Positions 1-7,730 of a stretch of 64,000 nt of DNA are shown piece after piece; position 1 is the first letter of the stretch; each line of letters opens with the position of its first letter. Origin of the DNA: Flavobacterium limi (lineage in GTDB: Bacteria; Bacteroidota; Bacteroidia; Flavobacteriales; Flavobacteriaceae); the NCBI RefSeq assembly GCF_010645075.1, contig NZ_JAADZV010000002.1, positions 62,001 through 126,000 on the forward strand, written 5' to 3'. Both the position numbers and the translations under genes were made by a program. The notes beneath the pieces were generated by a model that was not told the DNA's origin, did not search any database, and saw nothing but the letters and a program-made list of their open reading frames with translations.

Positions 1-278
1 CAAGTACAGCGAAACATAAGTTTATACTCTTCGTTTCGGGTATGTCTGTTAAATCAGGACATGCAATTGAAAATTTACGCAGGATATGTGATAAATATCT
101 GCAAGGTAACTACGAACTGGAGATCGTAGATATCAGCCGGGACACAGAAATGGCTGTGAAATATCAGATTGTAGCAATACCAACATTAATAAAAATATAT
201 CCTGCCCCAAGACGAATTATTCTTGGTGATTTATCAGATAAGGAGAAGGTATTAAAAATACTTAATTTAAGGGAATAG
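1..278 (+). CDS. KaiB-like protein, 5' end outside window
   Basis: The frame is open to the left edge, so the gene starts before the window; the ATG at 42 is internal because conserved KaiB-like residues (KFILFVSG) are encoded before it. KaiB is a small thioredoxin-like protein that binds the KaiC ATPase in cyanobacterial clocks. Bacterial homologues outside cyanobacteria are linked to stress and signalling rather than proven clocks. The visible part has the IVAIPTLIKIYP segment, matching the conserved cis-proline region of the fold, and ends in a short helix. It lies 3 bases before a PAS histidine kinase gene, suggesting a KaiC-KaiB-kinase cluster with kaiC upstream, which is inference. Confidence 0.85.
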   Translation, partial: STAKHKFILFVSGMSVKSGHAIENLRRICDKYLQGNYELEIVDISRDTEMAVKYQIVAIPTLIKIYPAPRRIILGDLSDKEKVLKILNLRE

Positions 279-281
279 AAT

Positions 282-1538
282 TTGATAACAAACGAGAAAA
301 ATATAGATTCCTTATTAGCGGAAATTGAATCATTAAAGAATAAACTTGATGAATCAAACAGTATTATTGAAGCTATAAGAGAAGGGGGCGTTGATGCCCT
401 TGTGGTCAACAACAACGGGGTTCCGCAGCTTTATTCGCTTGAAACTGCCGATTATACCTACAGGCTCCTTGTGGAAAAATTCAGACAGGGCGCGCTGAGT
501 ATTACCAAAAACGGACTGATTCTGTATTGCAATGATTATTTTGCTCAATTGGTTAACACTCCCTCAGAACAAATAATCGGGAATTACATTCAGGAGTATT
601 TCGACAACACATCTCAGTTCAGTACACTTATTGAGGCTTTAAAATACGGCATTGGTACGCATGAAATACTTTTTAAGACCAATAGCTCCCCTACTACCTT
701 TTCAGCCTATATTTCGCTGACAGATCTTGAACCTTCTGTCGAGGCTATTGGTATTGTGGTAATCGATCTGACCGAAAAGAAAAAACACGAAGAAGCCCTG
801 ATAAAACACCAGCAGGAACTGGAAGTAAAAATTAAAGAACTCAACCGTATCAACAGCAATCTTGAGGAATTCATACACGTAATATCGCACGATTTAAAAG
901 AGCCGCTGCGAAAAATCGTCATGCACAACAGTAAAATAGACGGAAGTTATTTAACAGCAATTGATGCCAAGTCGATGGATGTTATCAAATTGTCGGTTTT
1001 ACGCCTCAATTCCCTTGTAGATGATTTGGTGAAATATTCGTCGCATACCGCACAGGAAGCCCATACAGAAGTTGATTTGACGGCTATTATTTCTGAAGTT
1101 ACTGAAGATCTTGAAGTTATTATCAACGACAAAAATGCTATTATAAAAATCGAAAACCTGCCTGTTATAAAAGCTTCCGGGGTTCAGATGCGGCAGCTTT
1201 TTGCTAATCTGATTTCGAACGCCATTAAATATTCCAAAGCAGACACCCCTCCGGTGATACAAATTTATCAGGTTGACGATTTAGAGGATAAAATATCAAA
1301 TCAAAACCCTAAATTTGTAAGGATTCAGATCAAAGACAATGGTATCGGAATGGAATCTGCTCATTTGCTCAAGATTTTTACGATTTTCCAGCGCCTCCAT
1401 GCCCGAAATGAATATTCTGGGAACGGTATAGGCCTGGCGATCTGTAAAAAAATTATGGAAAACCATTCCGGGAATATCACAGTCGAAAGTAAGCTGAATG
1501 AAGGGACAACATTTACTATTTATTTTCCAGTTTCATAA
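282..1538 (+). CDS. PAS domain sensor histidine kinase
   Basis: A 418-residue cytoplasmic histidine kinase with no obvious membrane segment. It has an N-terminal coiled coil (about 5-30), a PAS domain (about 60-165), a second coiled coil (165-197), HisKA with the phospho-accepting histidine in ISHDLKEP (H203), and a HATPase_c domain with the N box NLISNAIKYS, DNGIGM and GNGIGLAI. The start is TTG at 282, just after the KaiB-like stop, so translation is probably coupled. The response regulator gene follows after one base. It probably phosphorylates that regulator and may take input from the KaiB/KaiC partners. Signal sensed by the PAS domain is unknown. Confidence 0.9.
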   Translation: MITNEKNIDSLLAEIESLKNKLDESNSIIEAIREGGVDALVVNNNGVPQLYSLETADYTYRLLVEKFRQGALSITKNGLILYCNDYFAQLVNTPSEQIIGNYIQEYFDNTSQFSTLIEALKYGIGTHEILFKTNSSPTTFSAYISLTDLEPSVEAIGIVVIDLTEKKKHEEALIKHQQELEVKIKELNRINSNLEEFIHVISHDLKEPLRKIVMHNSKIDGSYLTAIDAKSMDVIKLSVLRLNSLVDDLVKYSSHTAQEAHTEVDLTAIISEVTEDLEVIINDKNAIIKIENLPVIKASGVQMRQLFANLISNAIKYSKADTPPVIQIYQVDDLEDKISNQNPKFVRIQIKDNGIGMESAHLLKIFTIFQRLHARNEYSGNGIGLAICKKIMENHSGNITVESKLNEGTTFTIYFPVS

Positions 1539-1539
1539 A

Positions 1540-1941
1540 ATGCCTCAAAAAAAACTACATATCATAATTGCCGAAGATGATAATGATGATGCAGATGTAA
1601 TCTTCGAAACTTTTAACAACAATCCGGAATTTGGAAAAGTAAGTCTCGTAACCAATGGCGAAGAACTGCTGAATTTCCTAAAAGATACCGCCAACGAAAC
1701 CCCCGATGTTATCCTGACCGATATCAACATGCCTATACGTAACGGCATCGAAGCCCTGCAGGAAATTTTAAACCATCATGAGCTCAGAAATATCCCCTGC
1801 TTTGTCTATTCCACCAGCATAAACCCGTCTTACAAACAAAAATGCGACGTACTGGGCGTAAAAGCCTACCTCATAAAGCCCTACTCTTTCGAAGCTTTTG
1901 ATGAAATCCCAAAGACGATTCTGAGTATTATTGCGGATTAA
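1540..1941 (+). CDS. Single-domain response regulator (Rcp1-like)
   Basis: A 133-residue stand-alone receiver domain. The acidic pocket is AEDDNDD near the N-terminus, the phospho-acceptor is D61 in LTDINMP, and the conserved lysine is K113 in IKPYSF. No output domain is present, so it must act by protein contact or phosphorelay, as in Rcp1-type partners of PAS or phytochrome-like kinases. I start at the ATG at 1540, one base after the kinase stop; an in-frame upstream start at 1498 would add residues that only overlap the kinase gene. It is the last gene of the KaiB-kinase-regulator operon and is followed by a hairpin terminator. Confidence 0.9.
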   Translation: MPQKKLHIIIAEDDNDDADVIFETFNNNPEFGKVSLVTNGEELLNFLKDTANETPDVILTDINMPIRNGIEALQEILNHHELRNIPCFVYSTSINPSYKQKCDVLGVKAYLIKPYSFEAFDEIPKTILSIIAD

Positions 1942-1950
1942 AATAATCTG

Positions 1951-1991
1951 AAAACGAGATTTTTTCTTTAGGGAAAGTCTCGTTTTTTTTT
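1951..1991 (+). terminator. Rho-independent terminator after the response regulator
   Basis: The stem AAACGAGA pairs with TCTCGTTT around a loop rich in T and G, followed by a run of T. It closes the KaiB-kinase-regulator operon. Confidence 0.75.
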
Positions 1992-2290
1992 AGGAGCTGA
2001 TTACTGCTGTACGCTGTATCTTTTACGCTGAACTCCGGCGCAAAAGGATGTCGCTTCTATCTAGGGCTATGAGATGTGCGTTTCAAAAACATTTTCGAAT
2101 TAGAGAGAATTATCAAAAATGTGTTGTTAGGAAATTCGGAACAAACACTCAACGCCAGACTGAGTTTAAATAGCCATTTGTTTTCAATAAGGAAAAAAAG
2201 TGCTTATACATTTAACAAGTTTTCGAATTAGTCTTTTTTCTTATTAACCTAATAAAAGAATAAATAGATAGTTTTAATTATACTTATTTT
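1992..2290. other. Intergenic stretch without a recognised gene
   Basis: No convincing reading frame or RNA gene is seen. It contains a 12-base direct repeat TTTTCGAATTAG at 2092-2103 and 2220-2231, and the first copy sits in an imperfect inverted repeat (CATTTT ... AAAATG). This may be a decayed intergenic repeat, but the evidence is weak. Confidence 0.4.
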
Positions 2291-2293
2291 TTA

Positions 2294-2301
2294 TATTTTT
2301 G
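2294..2301 (+). promoter_or_regulatory. Putative -7 box of the AAA ATPase gene
   Basis: The sequence TATTTTTG matches the Bacteroidota -7 consensus TAnnTTTG and lies 17 bases before the ATG at 2319. No clear TTG -33 element was found. Confidence 0.45.
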
Positions 2302-2318
2302 TACTAATAAGAGTATTT

Positions 2319-3767
2319 ATGAAAATTTCGAGTATTATCCCAACTGAGAAAATTATTGAACGCCTACATTACGAAAATCCGTGGTGGGTTTCCAGAGCAG
2401 TTCATCCAGCTTATGAAGATATGCAGAAAAGGCTTTATTTTGACTTGTTTTATCCTTTTGTCAAAGAAAAAGATATCCGTAGAGCTGTTGTCTTGATGGG
2501 ACCCCGACGTGTTGGTAAAACTGTCATGATGTTTCATTCTATAGACCAATTAATTAAAGAAGAAATTAATCCGCAAAAAATATTTTTTGTTGGTATAGAT
2601 AATCCTCTTTATCTTAATTTAAGTTTAGAAGATATTTTACTTTTATGTAAAGATGCTGTTAAATTACAAAACTTAGAAGGTTGTTATGTTTTTTTTGATG
2701 AAGTACAGTATTTGAAAGACTGGGAAAGGCATTTAAAAGTATTAGTAGATTCATACCCTGATACAAAATTTATAGTTTCAGGTTCTGCCGCAGCCGCTTT
2801 AAGGTGGCACAGTACAGAAAGCGGAGCAGGAAGATTCACTGATTTTATGTTACCACCACTTACTTTTCAGGAATATATTCATTTAAAAAATATGAATCAT
2901 TTGATATTGAAAGGTGAAATTGATTATGCAAATCTCAAAATACCATACGCAATAACACATGACATAAAAGCATTAAACAGAGAGTTTATTAATTACCTTA
3001 ATTTTGGAGGTTACCCTGAGGTTGTTTTGTCTGAAAAAATACAAAGCGACATGGGAAGATATGTTAAAAATGATATAGTTGACAAGGTGCTTCTAAGAGA
3101 TTTACCAAGTCTTTACGGTATTAAAGATGTTCAGGAACTGAATCGCTTCTTCACTTACATAGCCTACAATACAGGTAATGAATTTTCATATGAAACGATG
3201 TCTAAGGAAAGTGGAATTATTAAGGATACCTTAAAGAAATATCTGGAATATTTAGAGTCAGCGTTTTTAATTAAAGTATTGAATAAAGTAGATATAAATG
3301 CAAAACGATTAAAGAGAGTAACCAGTTTTAAAGTATATTTAACCAATCCTTCTCTAAGAACGGCTTTGTTTTCGCCAATTTCTGAAACAGACAGCGAAAT
3401 GGGAAATATGGTAGAAACGGCTATTTTATCTCAATGGATGCATAGAGAGAATCTGGATCTCACTTATGCAAGATGGAAAGATAAAAAAGAAGGAGAAGTG
3501 GATTTAGTGTTGTTGGACGATAGAAAATTTAAGCCGCTATGGGCAATCGAAATTAAATGGAGTAATCGATATTTTGATAAACCGCAAGAGTTAAACAGCC
3601 TTATTCAATTTTGTAAGGCTAATGATTTTAAAAGCGCACTAGTTACCTCTATAGATAGAGAAGGAGTCAAAGAAATTGGCGATTTACGTTTCTCTTTTGT
3701 ACCATCAGCATTATATGCTTACAATATCGGTGAAAATACTTTAAAAATGAAAAATACATCATATTAA
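2319..3767 (+). CDS. AAA ATPase with DUF4143 / PD-(D/E)XK C-terminus
   Basis: A 482-residue protein of the AAA_14 plus DUF4143 family. The Walker A motif is GPRRVGKT (61-68), the Walker B motif is YVFFDEVQ (about 123-130), and a sensor-like IVSGSAAA follows. The C-terminal part carries E-G-E-V-D ... A-I-E-I-K (about 391-416), the spacing of a PD-(D/E)XK nuclease-like core. Proteins of this family are common in Bacteroidota, often in variable regions, and their biological role is largely unsettled. It is monocistronic, next to a convergent two-gene operon and near the restriction locus, which suggests defence or mobile-element biology by context only. Confidence 0.85.
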   Translation: MKISSIIPTEKIIERLHYENPWWVSRAVHPAYEDMQKRLYFDLFYPFVKEKDIRRAVVLMGPRRVGKTVMMFHSIDQLIKEEINPQKIFFVGIDNPLYLNLSLEDILLLCKDAVKLQNLEGCYVFFDEVQYLKDWERHLKVLVDSYPDTKFIVSGSAAAALRWHSTESGAGRFTDFMLPPLTFQEYIHLKNMNHLILKGEIDYANLKIPYAITHDIKALNREFINYLNFGGYPEVVLSEKIQSDMGRYVKNDIVDKVLLRDLPSLYGIKDVQELNRFFTYIAYNTGNEFSYETMSKESGIIKDTLKKYLEYLESAFLIKVLNKVDINAKRLKRVTSFKVYLTNPSLRTALFSPISETDSEMGNMVETAILSQWMHRENLDLTYARWKDKKEGEVDLVLLDDRKFKPLWAIEIKWSNRYFDKPQELNSLIQFCKANDFKSALVTSIDREGVKEIGDLRFSFVPSALYAYNIGENTLKMKNTSY

Positions 3768-3846
3768 AACATAGCATGTAACTATCGACATCTACAAAGA
3801 AATTCTAAAAACATTCAAAATACATGACTGTGCCGTCCTAAAATAA

Positions 3847-4449
3847 CTATACAGATTCATCAGTATTGTTGAAATAAATATATACCGATTCTAAAAACAG
3901 CCTTGTTAGCGCAAACCATATCATGAGGTGCATGTGCTGTTTCAGTTCAGGATCGTTTTCCAGCGCTATTGCGCTGTCTAAATCAAAATCCAGGTTTTGA
4001 ATTCTCTCTTGAAACTTTTGATAATATCCTGCTCCCACCACTGTTATAACCAGAATGAGCAGTTCATGCACAAATTGGGAACAGGTAATCGAATTTAAAA
4101 TATACCTGAGACTGTCAAACTGCTTATCAGCCGGATTTGGCTCTTCTTTTAAATCGTAACAAAAATGTATCAGCAGCTGCAGGCAAGCGAACAGTCCTGC
4201 TGTCCTGACTTCCTGCATCTTAGCATCCGTAATTTCAAGATTACCTGAAAGCAATTCTTGCAGATCGTATTCCTGTAAAAGTTCGGGGTACCTGTTCAGT
4301 AATAAGTCCAGTTTGGGATTTTTTAACTTTTCGAGCAATTCTGAAATCCCATTTTCCAGATTCTCTTTTGGATTCTGCATTAGCATATGCAGTCCTGTCT
4401 TTGCCTGATCTGTTGATTTTACAAGTTTTTTGTTTTCATTTGTTTGCAT
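3847..4449 (-). CDS. Hypothetical helical protein, partner of the HEPN-like gene
   Basis: A 200-residue protein that I do not recognise. The sequence is predicted by eye to be mostly helical, with a charged N-terminal third and a more hydrophobic C-terminal half (HELLILVITVVGAGYY and MIWFALTRLFLESVYIYF), but no clear signal peptide. It begins 5 bases after the stop of the upstream minus-strand gene, so the two form an operon and probably a functional pair. Toxin-antitoxin or defence partnership is possible from context; nothing in the sequence proves it. Confidence 0.65.
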   Translation of the reverse strand: MQTNENKKLVKSTDQAKTGLHMLMQNPKENLENGISELLEKLKNPKLDLLLNRYPELLQEYDLQELLSGNLEITDAKMQEVRTAGLFACLQLLIHFCYDLKEEPNPADKQFDSLRYILNSITCSQFVHELLILVITVVGAGYYQKFQERIQNLDFDLDSAIALENDPELKQHMHLMIWFALTRLFLESVYIYFNNTDESV

Positions 4450-4454
4450 AACGG

Positions 4455-5321
4455 CTACTGATTTGGTTGTTCAATATTATTCTCAGCTTCCCTTAACCTG
4501 TCGATTTCGTTTTGGATCAAAATATCTGCCTGCTCTCTAAATTTGCCACACCTTTGTTCCAATAACTGATAATACAGGTAATCAACATCGTTAAACTTGC
4601 TGAAACGCAACATGCACGGCTGCTGGCTAAGCAGTCTGAACATTGATTTATCTTCCTGAGTCTGGCGGGGAAAGAAATCTGCCGTGATAGTGGTAAAATA
4701 TTCACAGAGCATAAACAGATATCCTAATGCAAAATGATTTGGGGTGTAGCCCATAAAAACACGTATTAAAGACAGACAGGTCTGCTCTGTTATTTGATGA
4801 AGTGCAGCCATTTTTACTTCATCCAGGCTCAAAGGATCATCATCGTTATATACCCAGTTCCAGAGTGTAGCACTAATACTTTTTCTGTTTGCGACATAAT
4901 GTGCTGTTGCTTTTACATTTCTTTTTGGGGATTCGCTACTATTTAAATACGGAGGATTACTGCTGTCCTGAAATAAAAGTTCTGCCTGCTGCATGATCTT
5001 CCAAAAGAAAAACTGCTGGTCGTGGCAAAGATTTTTAAGACTCTGTACATGGTGCATCAAAATAGTAGCTGTCAAAGCCCCGGCAGTCTTTGTTTTAATT
5101 TTATCACTTATGTCACTGGCAGCGTTTTCTATAGTTTCATAAACAAAGACTAAGAGGTATAAATGAATATGCTGTTTTTGTACTTCTTTGTCAGGATAAA
5201 GCATCCTACTTGAACTGTAAGTGTTTGCATGCCTGCCAAAACAATAAATAGCAGCTGTTTTAATGTGGCCTGTAATGAGTTCCTTTACTTCTTTTTGCTG
5301 TAAAAATTCAATCCGATTCAT
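4455..5321 (-). CDS. Putative degenerate nucleotidyltransferase-HEPN fusion protein
   Basis: A 288-residue protein. The N-terminal half has the layout of a minimal nucleotidyltransferase: IYCFGRHAN stands where the GSRARG-type loop would be, and HIHLYLLVF where the DxD strand would be. The catalytic serine and aspartates appear to be missing, so it is probably inactive. The C-terminal half (about 145-280) looks like a HEPN domain: ALHQITEQTCLSLIRVF, then GYTPNHFALGYL, FFPRQTQED and a C-terminal helix. A canonical R-x4-6-H RNase motif is not evident (R and H are eight residues apart). Minimal nucleotidyltransferase and HEPN pairs act as toxin-antitoxin modules; here both would be fused. The assignment rests on motif reading without a profile search. 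Confidence 0.55.
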   Translation of the reverse strand: MNRIEFLQQKEVKELITGHIKTAAIYCFGRHANTYSSSRMLYPDKEVQKQHIHLYLLVFVYETIENAASDISDKIKTKTAGALTATILMHHVQSLKNLCHDQQFFFWKIMQQAELLFQDSSNPPYLNSSESPKRNVKATAHYVANRKSISATLWNWVYNDDDPLSLDEVKMAALHQITEQTCLSLIRVFMGYTPNHFALGYLFMLCEYFTTITADFFPRQTQEDKSMFRLLSQQPCMLRFSKFNDVDYLYYQLLEQRCGKFREQADILIQNEIDRLREAENNIEQPNQ

Positions 5322-5387
5322 AATTTTTAGTTTTTAGTTGCCAGATGTCCGAATAATTGTATTTTTGTTTTAACACAGTGCAAGTAA

Positions 5388-5456
5388 GCGATACATTGTA
5401 CCGTACCGAACTAACGGTAATTGTATCTCACCAAAGCGGACTTGTATTTTACCAAA
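5388..5456. repeat. Three TTGTA-N4-ACC repeats upstream of an XRE regulator
   Basis: The motif TTGTA-N4-ACC occurs at 5396-5407, 5421-5432 and 5442-5453 (25 and 21 bases apart), and the last two copies extend to ACCAAA. An inverted repeat TACCGT/ACGGTA (5399-5404 and 5414-5419) overlaps the first copy. The block lies between the divergent HEPN-like and XRE genes and could be an operator for the XRE protein. Binding is inference. Confidence 0.45.
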
Positions 5457-5481
5457 ACAGCAAAATTTCAGGAATTTTAAA

Positions 5482-5489
5482 TATCTTTG
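5482..5489 (+). promoter_or_regulatory. Putative -7 box of the XRE regulator gene
   Basis: TATCTTTG matches TAnnTTTG and ends only 4 bases before the ATG at 5494, implying a leaderless or nearly leaderless transcript. No TTG is seen at the usual -33 distance. Confidence 0.5.
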
Positions 5490-5493
5490 AGCT

Positions 5494-5901
5494 ATGAGTA
5501 CAGCCACCAAACCAAAACATATTGGAAGAAATATAAGCCGCATCAGAGAGCTTAGAGGAATGAAACAGGAAGCACTTGCCGCTGCTATTGGCGTGAGCCA
5601 GCAGTCTGTTTCTAACATTGAAGGAAGTGAAATTGTTGACGAAGAAAAACTGAACGCTATTGCAGAAGTTTTGGGAGTTTCTGCTGAAGCGATTAAGAAT
5701 TATAGTGATGAGGCAGTATTTAATATTATTGGAAATACCTATCACAATACTAGCAGTGATAGTTCTACATTGATTGCAAGTTCATTGAATTATCAACCAA
5801 ATTTTAATACAGTAGAGAAAATCGTTGAATTATACGAGCGTTTGGTTCAGGCTGAGAAAGATAAGGTTGAGTATTTGGAGAAATTATTGAAGGAGAAATA
5901 G
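5494..5901 (+). CDS. XRE-family helix-turn-helix regulator with C-terminal coiled coil
   Basis: A 135-residue protein with an N-terminal HTH_3 domain (about 10-68): ISRIRELRGMKQEALAA, then GVSQQSVSNIE as the recognition helix. A spacer of about 30 residues follows, then a C-terminal helix (VEKIVELYERLVQAEKDK) likely to form a coiled coil for dimerization. It is divergent from the HEPN-like operon and shares a repeat-rich region with it, so control of that operon or of itself is plausible. The hsdM gene lies 222 bases downstream, beyond a terminator, so it is a separate unit. Confidence 0.85.
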   Translation: MSTATKPKHIGRNISRIRELRGMKQEALAAAIGVSQQSVSNIEGSEIVDEEKLNAIAEVLGVSAEAIKNYSDEAVFNIIGNTYHNTSSDSSTLIASSLNYQPNFNTVEKIVELYERLVQAEKDKVEYLEKLLKEK

Positions 5902-5927
5902 ATTTTTAAAATAAAAAGATATTATAT

Positions 5928-5955
5928 AAAAGAGGCTTTCGAGTCTCTTTTTTTT
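5928..5955 (+). terminator. Terminator with UUCG tetraloop after the XRE gene
   Basis: The stem AAAGAGGCT and AGTCTCTTT closes on a TTCG loop and runs into eight T. This is a strong intrinsic terminator. Confidence 0.85.
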
Positions 5956-6123
5956 ATGTTTTCTAATTTAGGTAAATAGATAAGCAAATTATAGTTCTTA
6001 ACTTCAGTACCTTAAAAACTCTTTATTTTATAGCATTAAATAATGCTTAAAGACTAAAAGTTTACTACTTTAGTCGCCCAACATTAGGCAATAAAAATCC
6101 TTAATTAAACAACGCTTATTTCA

Positions 6124-7683
6124 ATGTCAGAAGAACAGAAGAAAATATTAGAGCAACAGCTCTGGAATATAGCCAATGCATTACGAGGAAAAATGAATGC
6201 AGATGAATTCCGGGATTATATTTTGGGATTTATCTTTTATAAATATCTGGCTGAAAAAATGGAAATTTATGCCAATTCCATTTTAGAAGAAGATAAGATT
6301 CAATTCAGAGATATAAAAGAAAATACTCCTGAAGGATTAGAATATATTGATGCCATTCGCGAAGAAGCTCTTGAAACATTAGGATATTTTCTAAAGCCTT
6401 CTGAACTTTTCAGTGAAATAGCCAAGCGCGGTAATAGCGGTACGAATACATTTATATTAGAAGATTTACAAAAAATCCTGACCAATATCCAGTTGAGTAC
6501 TATGGGAACGCAAAGTGAAGAAGACTTTGACAACCTGTTTGAAGACATGGATCTCAACAGTACCAAATTAGGTAAATCTGCAGATGCAAGAAATGCTATT
6601 ATTGTAAAAGTACTGGTGCATCTTGATGAAATCGATTTTAAACTTGAACATACAGAATTAGATGTATTAGGAGATGCCTATGAATATCTGATTGGTCAGT
6701 TTGCCAGCGGTGCAGGAAAAAAGGCGGGGGAATTTTACACGCCTCAGGAAGTATCAAAAATCCTGGCAAAAATTGTTACTACGGGTAAAAACCGACTGAA
6801 ATCTGTTTATGACCCAACTTGTGGATCGGGATCATTACTATTGCGTGTTGCAAGAGAAGTAAAAGATGTCAATAATTTTTACGGACAGGAAATGAATCGT
6901 ACGACATACAATCTTGCCCGGATGAATATGATACTTCATGGAGTACATTACCGACAGTTTGATATTAAACAGGAAGATACCTTAGAGCATCCTCAGCACC
7001 TGAACGATATGCCTTTCGAGGCGATTGTTGCAAATCCACCCTTTTCAGCAAATTGGAGTGCCAATCCTTTGTTTCTGAATGATGGCCGTTTCAGTCAATA
7101 CGGAAAATTAGCGCCCGCTAGTAAAGCTGACTTTGCGTTTGTACAACATATGATTTATCATTTGGCGGAAAACGGAACAATGGCTATAGTCTTGCCTCAT
7201 GGTGTACTGTTTCGTGGAGCAGCAGAATTGCATATTCGTAAGTATCTGATCGAGCAGAAAAATTATTTAGATACTGTCATTGGTTTACCAGCCAATATTT
7301 TCTACGGAACCAGTATTCCAACTTGTATTTTGGTGTTTAAGAAATGTAAAGAAGATCCTGATCATATTTTGTTTATTGACGCCAGCAAGGAGTTCGAAAA
7401 GGTAAAAAATCAAAATATGCTACGGGAAGAACATATCAATAAGATTGTAGAAACCTACCGTAACAGAACAACGATTGAGAAATACAGTCACCTGGCAACT
7501 TTAAAAGAAGTTGAAGAGAACGATTACAATTTAAATATTCCACGTTATGTAGATACTTTTGAAGCCGAAGAAGAAATCGATATTCAGGCTGTAATGAAAG
7601 AAATTAAATCTTTGGAAGCCAAACGAGCTGAGCTAGACAAGGAAATTGACTTTTATTTCAAGGAATTAGGCCTTGTTTTTTAA
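6124..7683 (+). CDS. hsdM: Type I restriction-modification system DNA methyltransferase subunit
   Basis: A 519-residue HsdM that transfers methyl from S-adenosylmethionine to the N6 of adenine as part of the M2S or R2M2S complex. It has an HsdM N-terminal helical domain (about 8-135), then the N6 methyltransferase core: the SAM-binding motif DPTCGSGSLL (about 229-238) and the catalytic motif NPPF (about 304-307). Length is typical for the family. It begins the locus, 48 bases before hsdS. Its start is the ATG at 6124; the upstream 170 bases hold no other gene. Confidence 0.97.
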   Translation: MSEEQKKILEQQLWNIANALRGKMNADEFRDYILGFIFYKYLAEKMEIYANSILEEDKIQFRDIKENTPEGLEYIDAIREEALETLGYFLKPSELFSEIAKRGNSGTNTFILEDLQKILTNIQLSTMGTQSEEDFDNLFEDMDLNSTKLGKSADARNAIIVKVLVHLDEIDFKLEHTELDVLGDAYEYLIGQFASGAGKKAGEFYTPQEVSKILAKIVTTGKNRLKSVYDPTCGSGSLLLRVAREVKDVNNFYGQEMNRTTYNLARMNMILHGVHYRQFDIKQEDTLEHPQHLNDMPFEAIVANPPFSANWSANPLFLNDGRFSQYGKLAPASKADFAFVQHMIYHLAENGTMAIVLPHGVLFRGAAELHIRKYLIEQKNYLDTVIGLPANIFYGTSIPTCILVFKKCKEDPDHILFIDASKEFEKVKNQNMLREEHINKIVETYRNRTTIEKYSHLATLKEVEENDYNLNIPRYVDTFEAEEEIDIQAVMKEIKSLEAKRAELDKEIDFYFKELGLVF

Positions 7684-7730
7684 CTTTTAATATCCTTAAT
7701 GTTTTTACTAACGAAAATTGAATTATCAAG

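Noticed and set aside
42..278. ATG at 42 as the KaiB-like gene start
   Set aside because: Conserved residues are encoded upstream and the frame is open to the left edge.
2092..2231. TTTTCGAATTAG repeated twice upstream of the AAA ATPase gene
   Set aside because: Only 12 bases in an AT-rich gap and no link to a known element; noted as weak.
5388..5456. CRISPR array
   Set aside because: Only three short imperfect motifs, no unique spacers of equal length and no cas genes.
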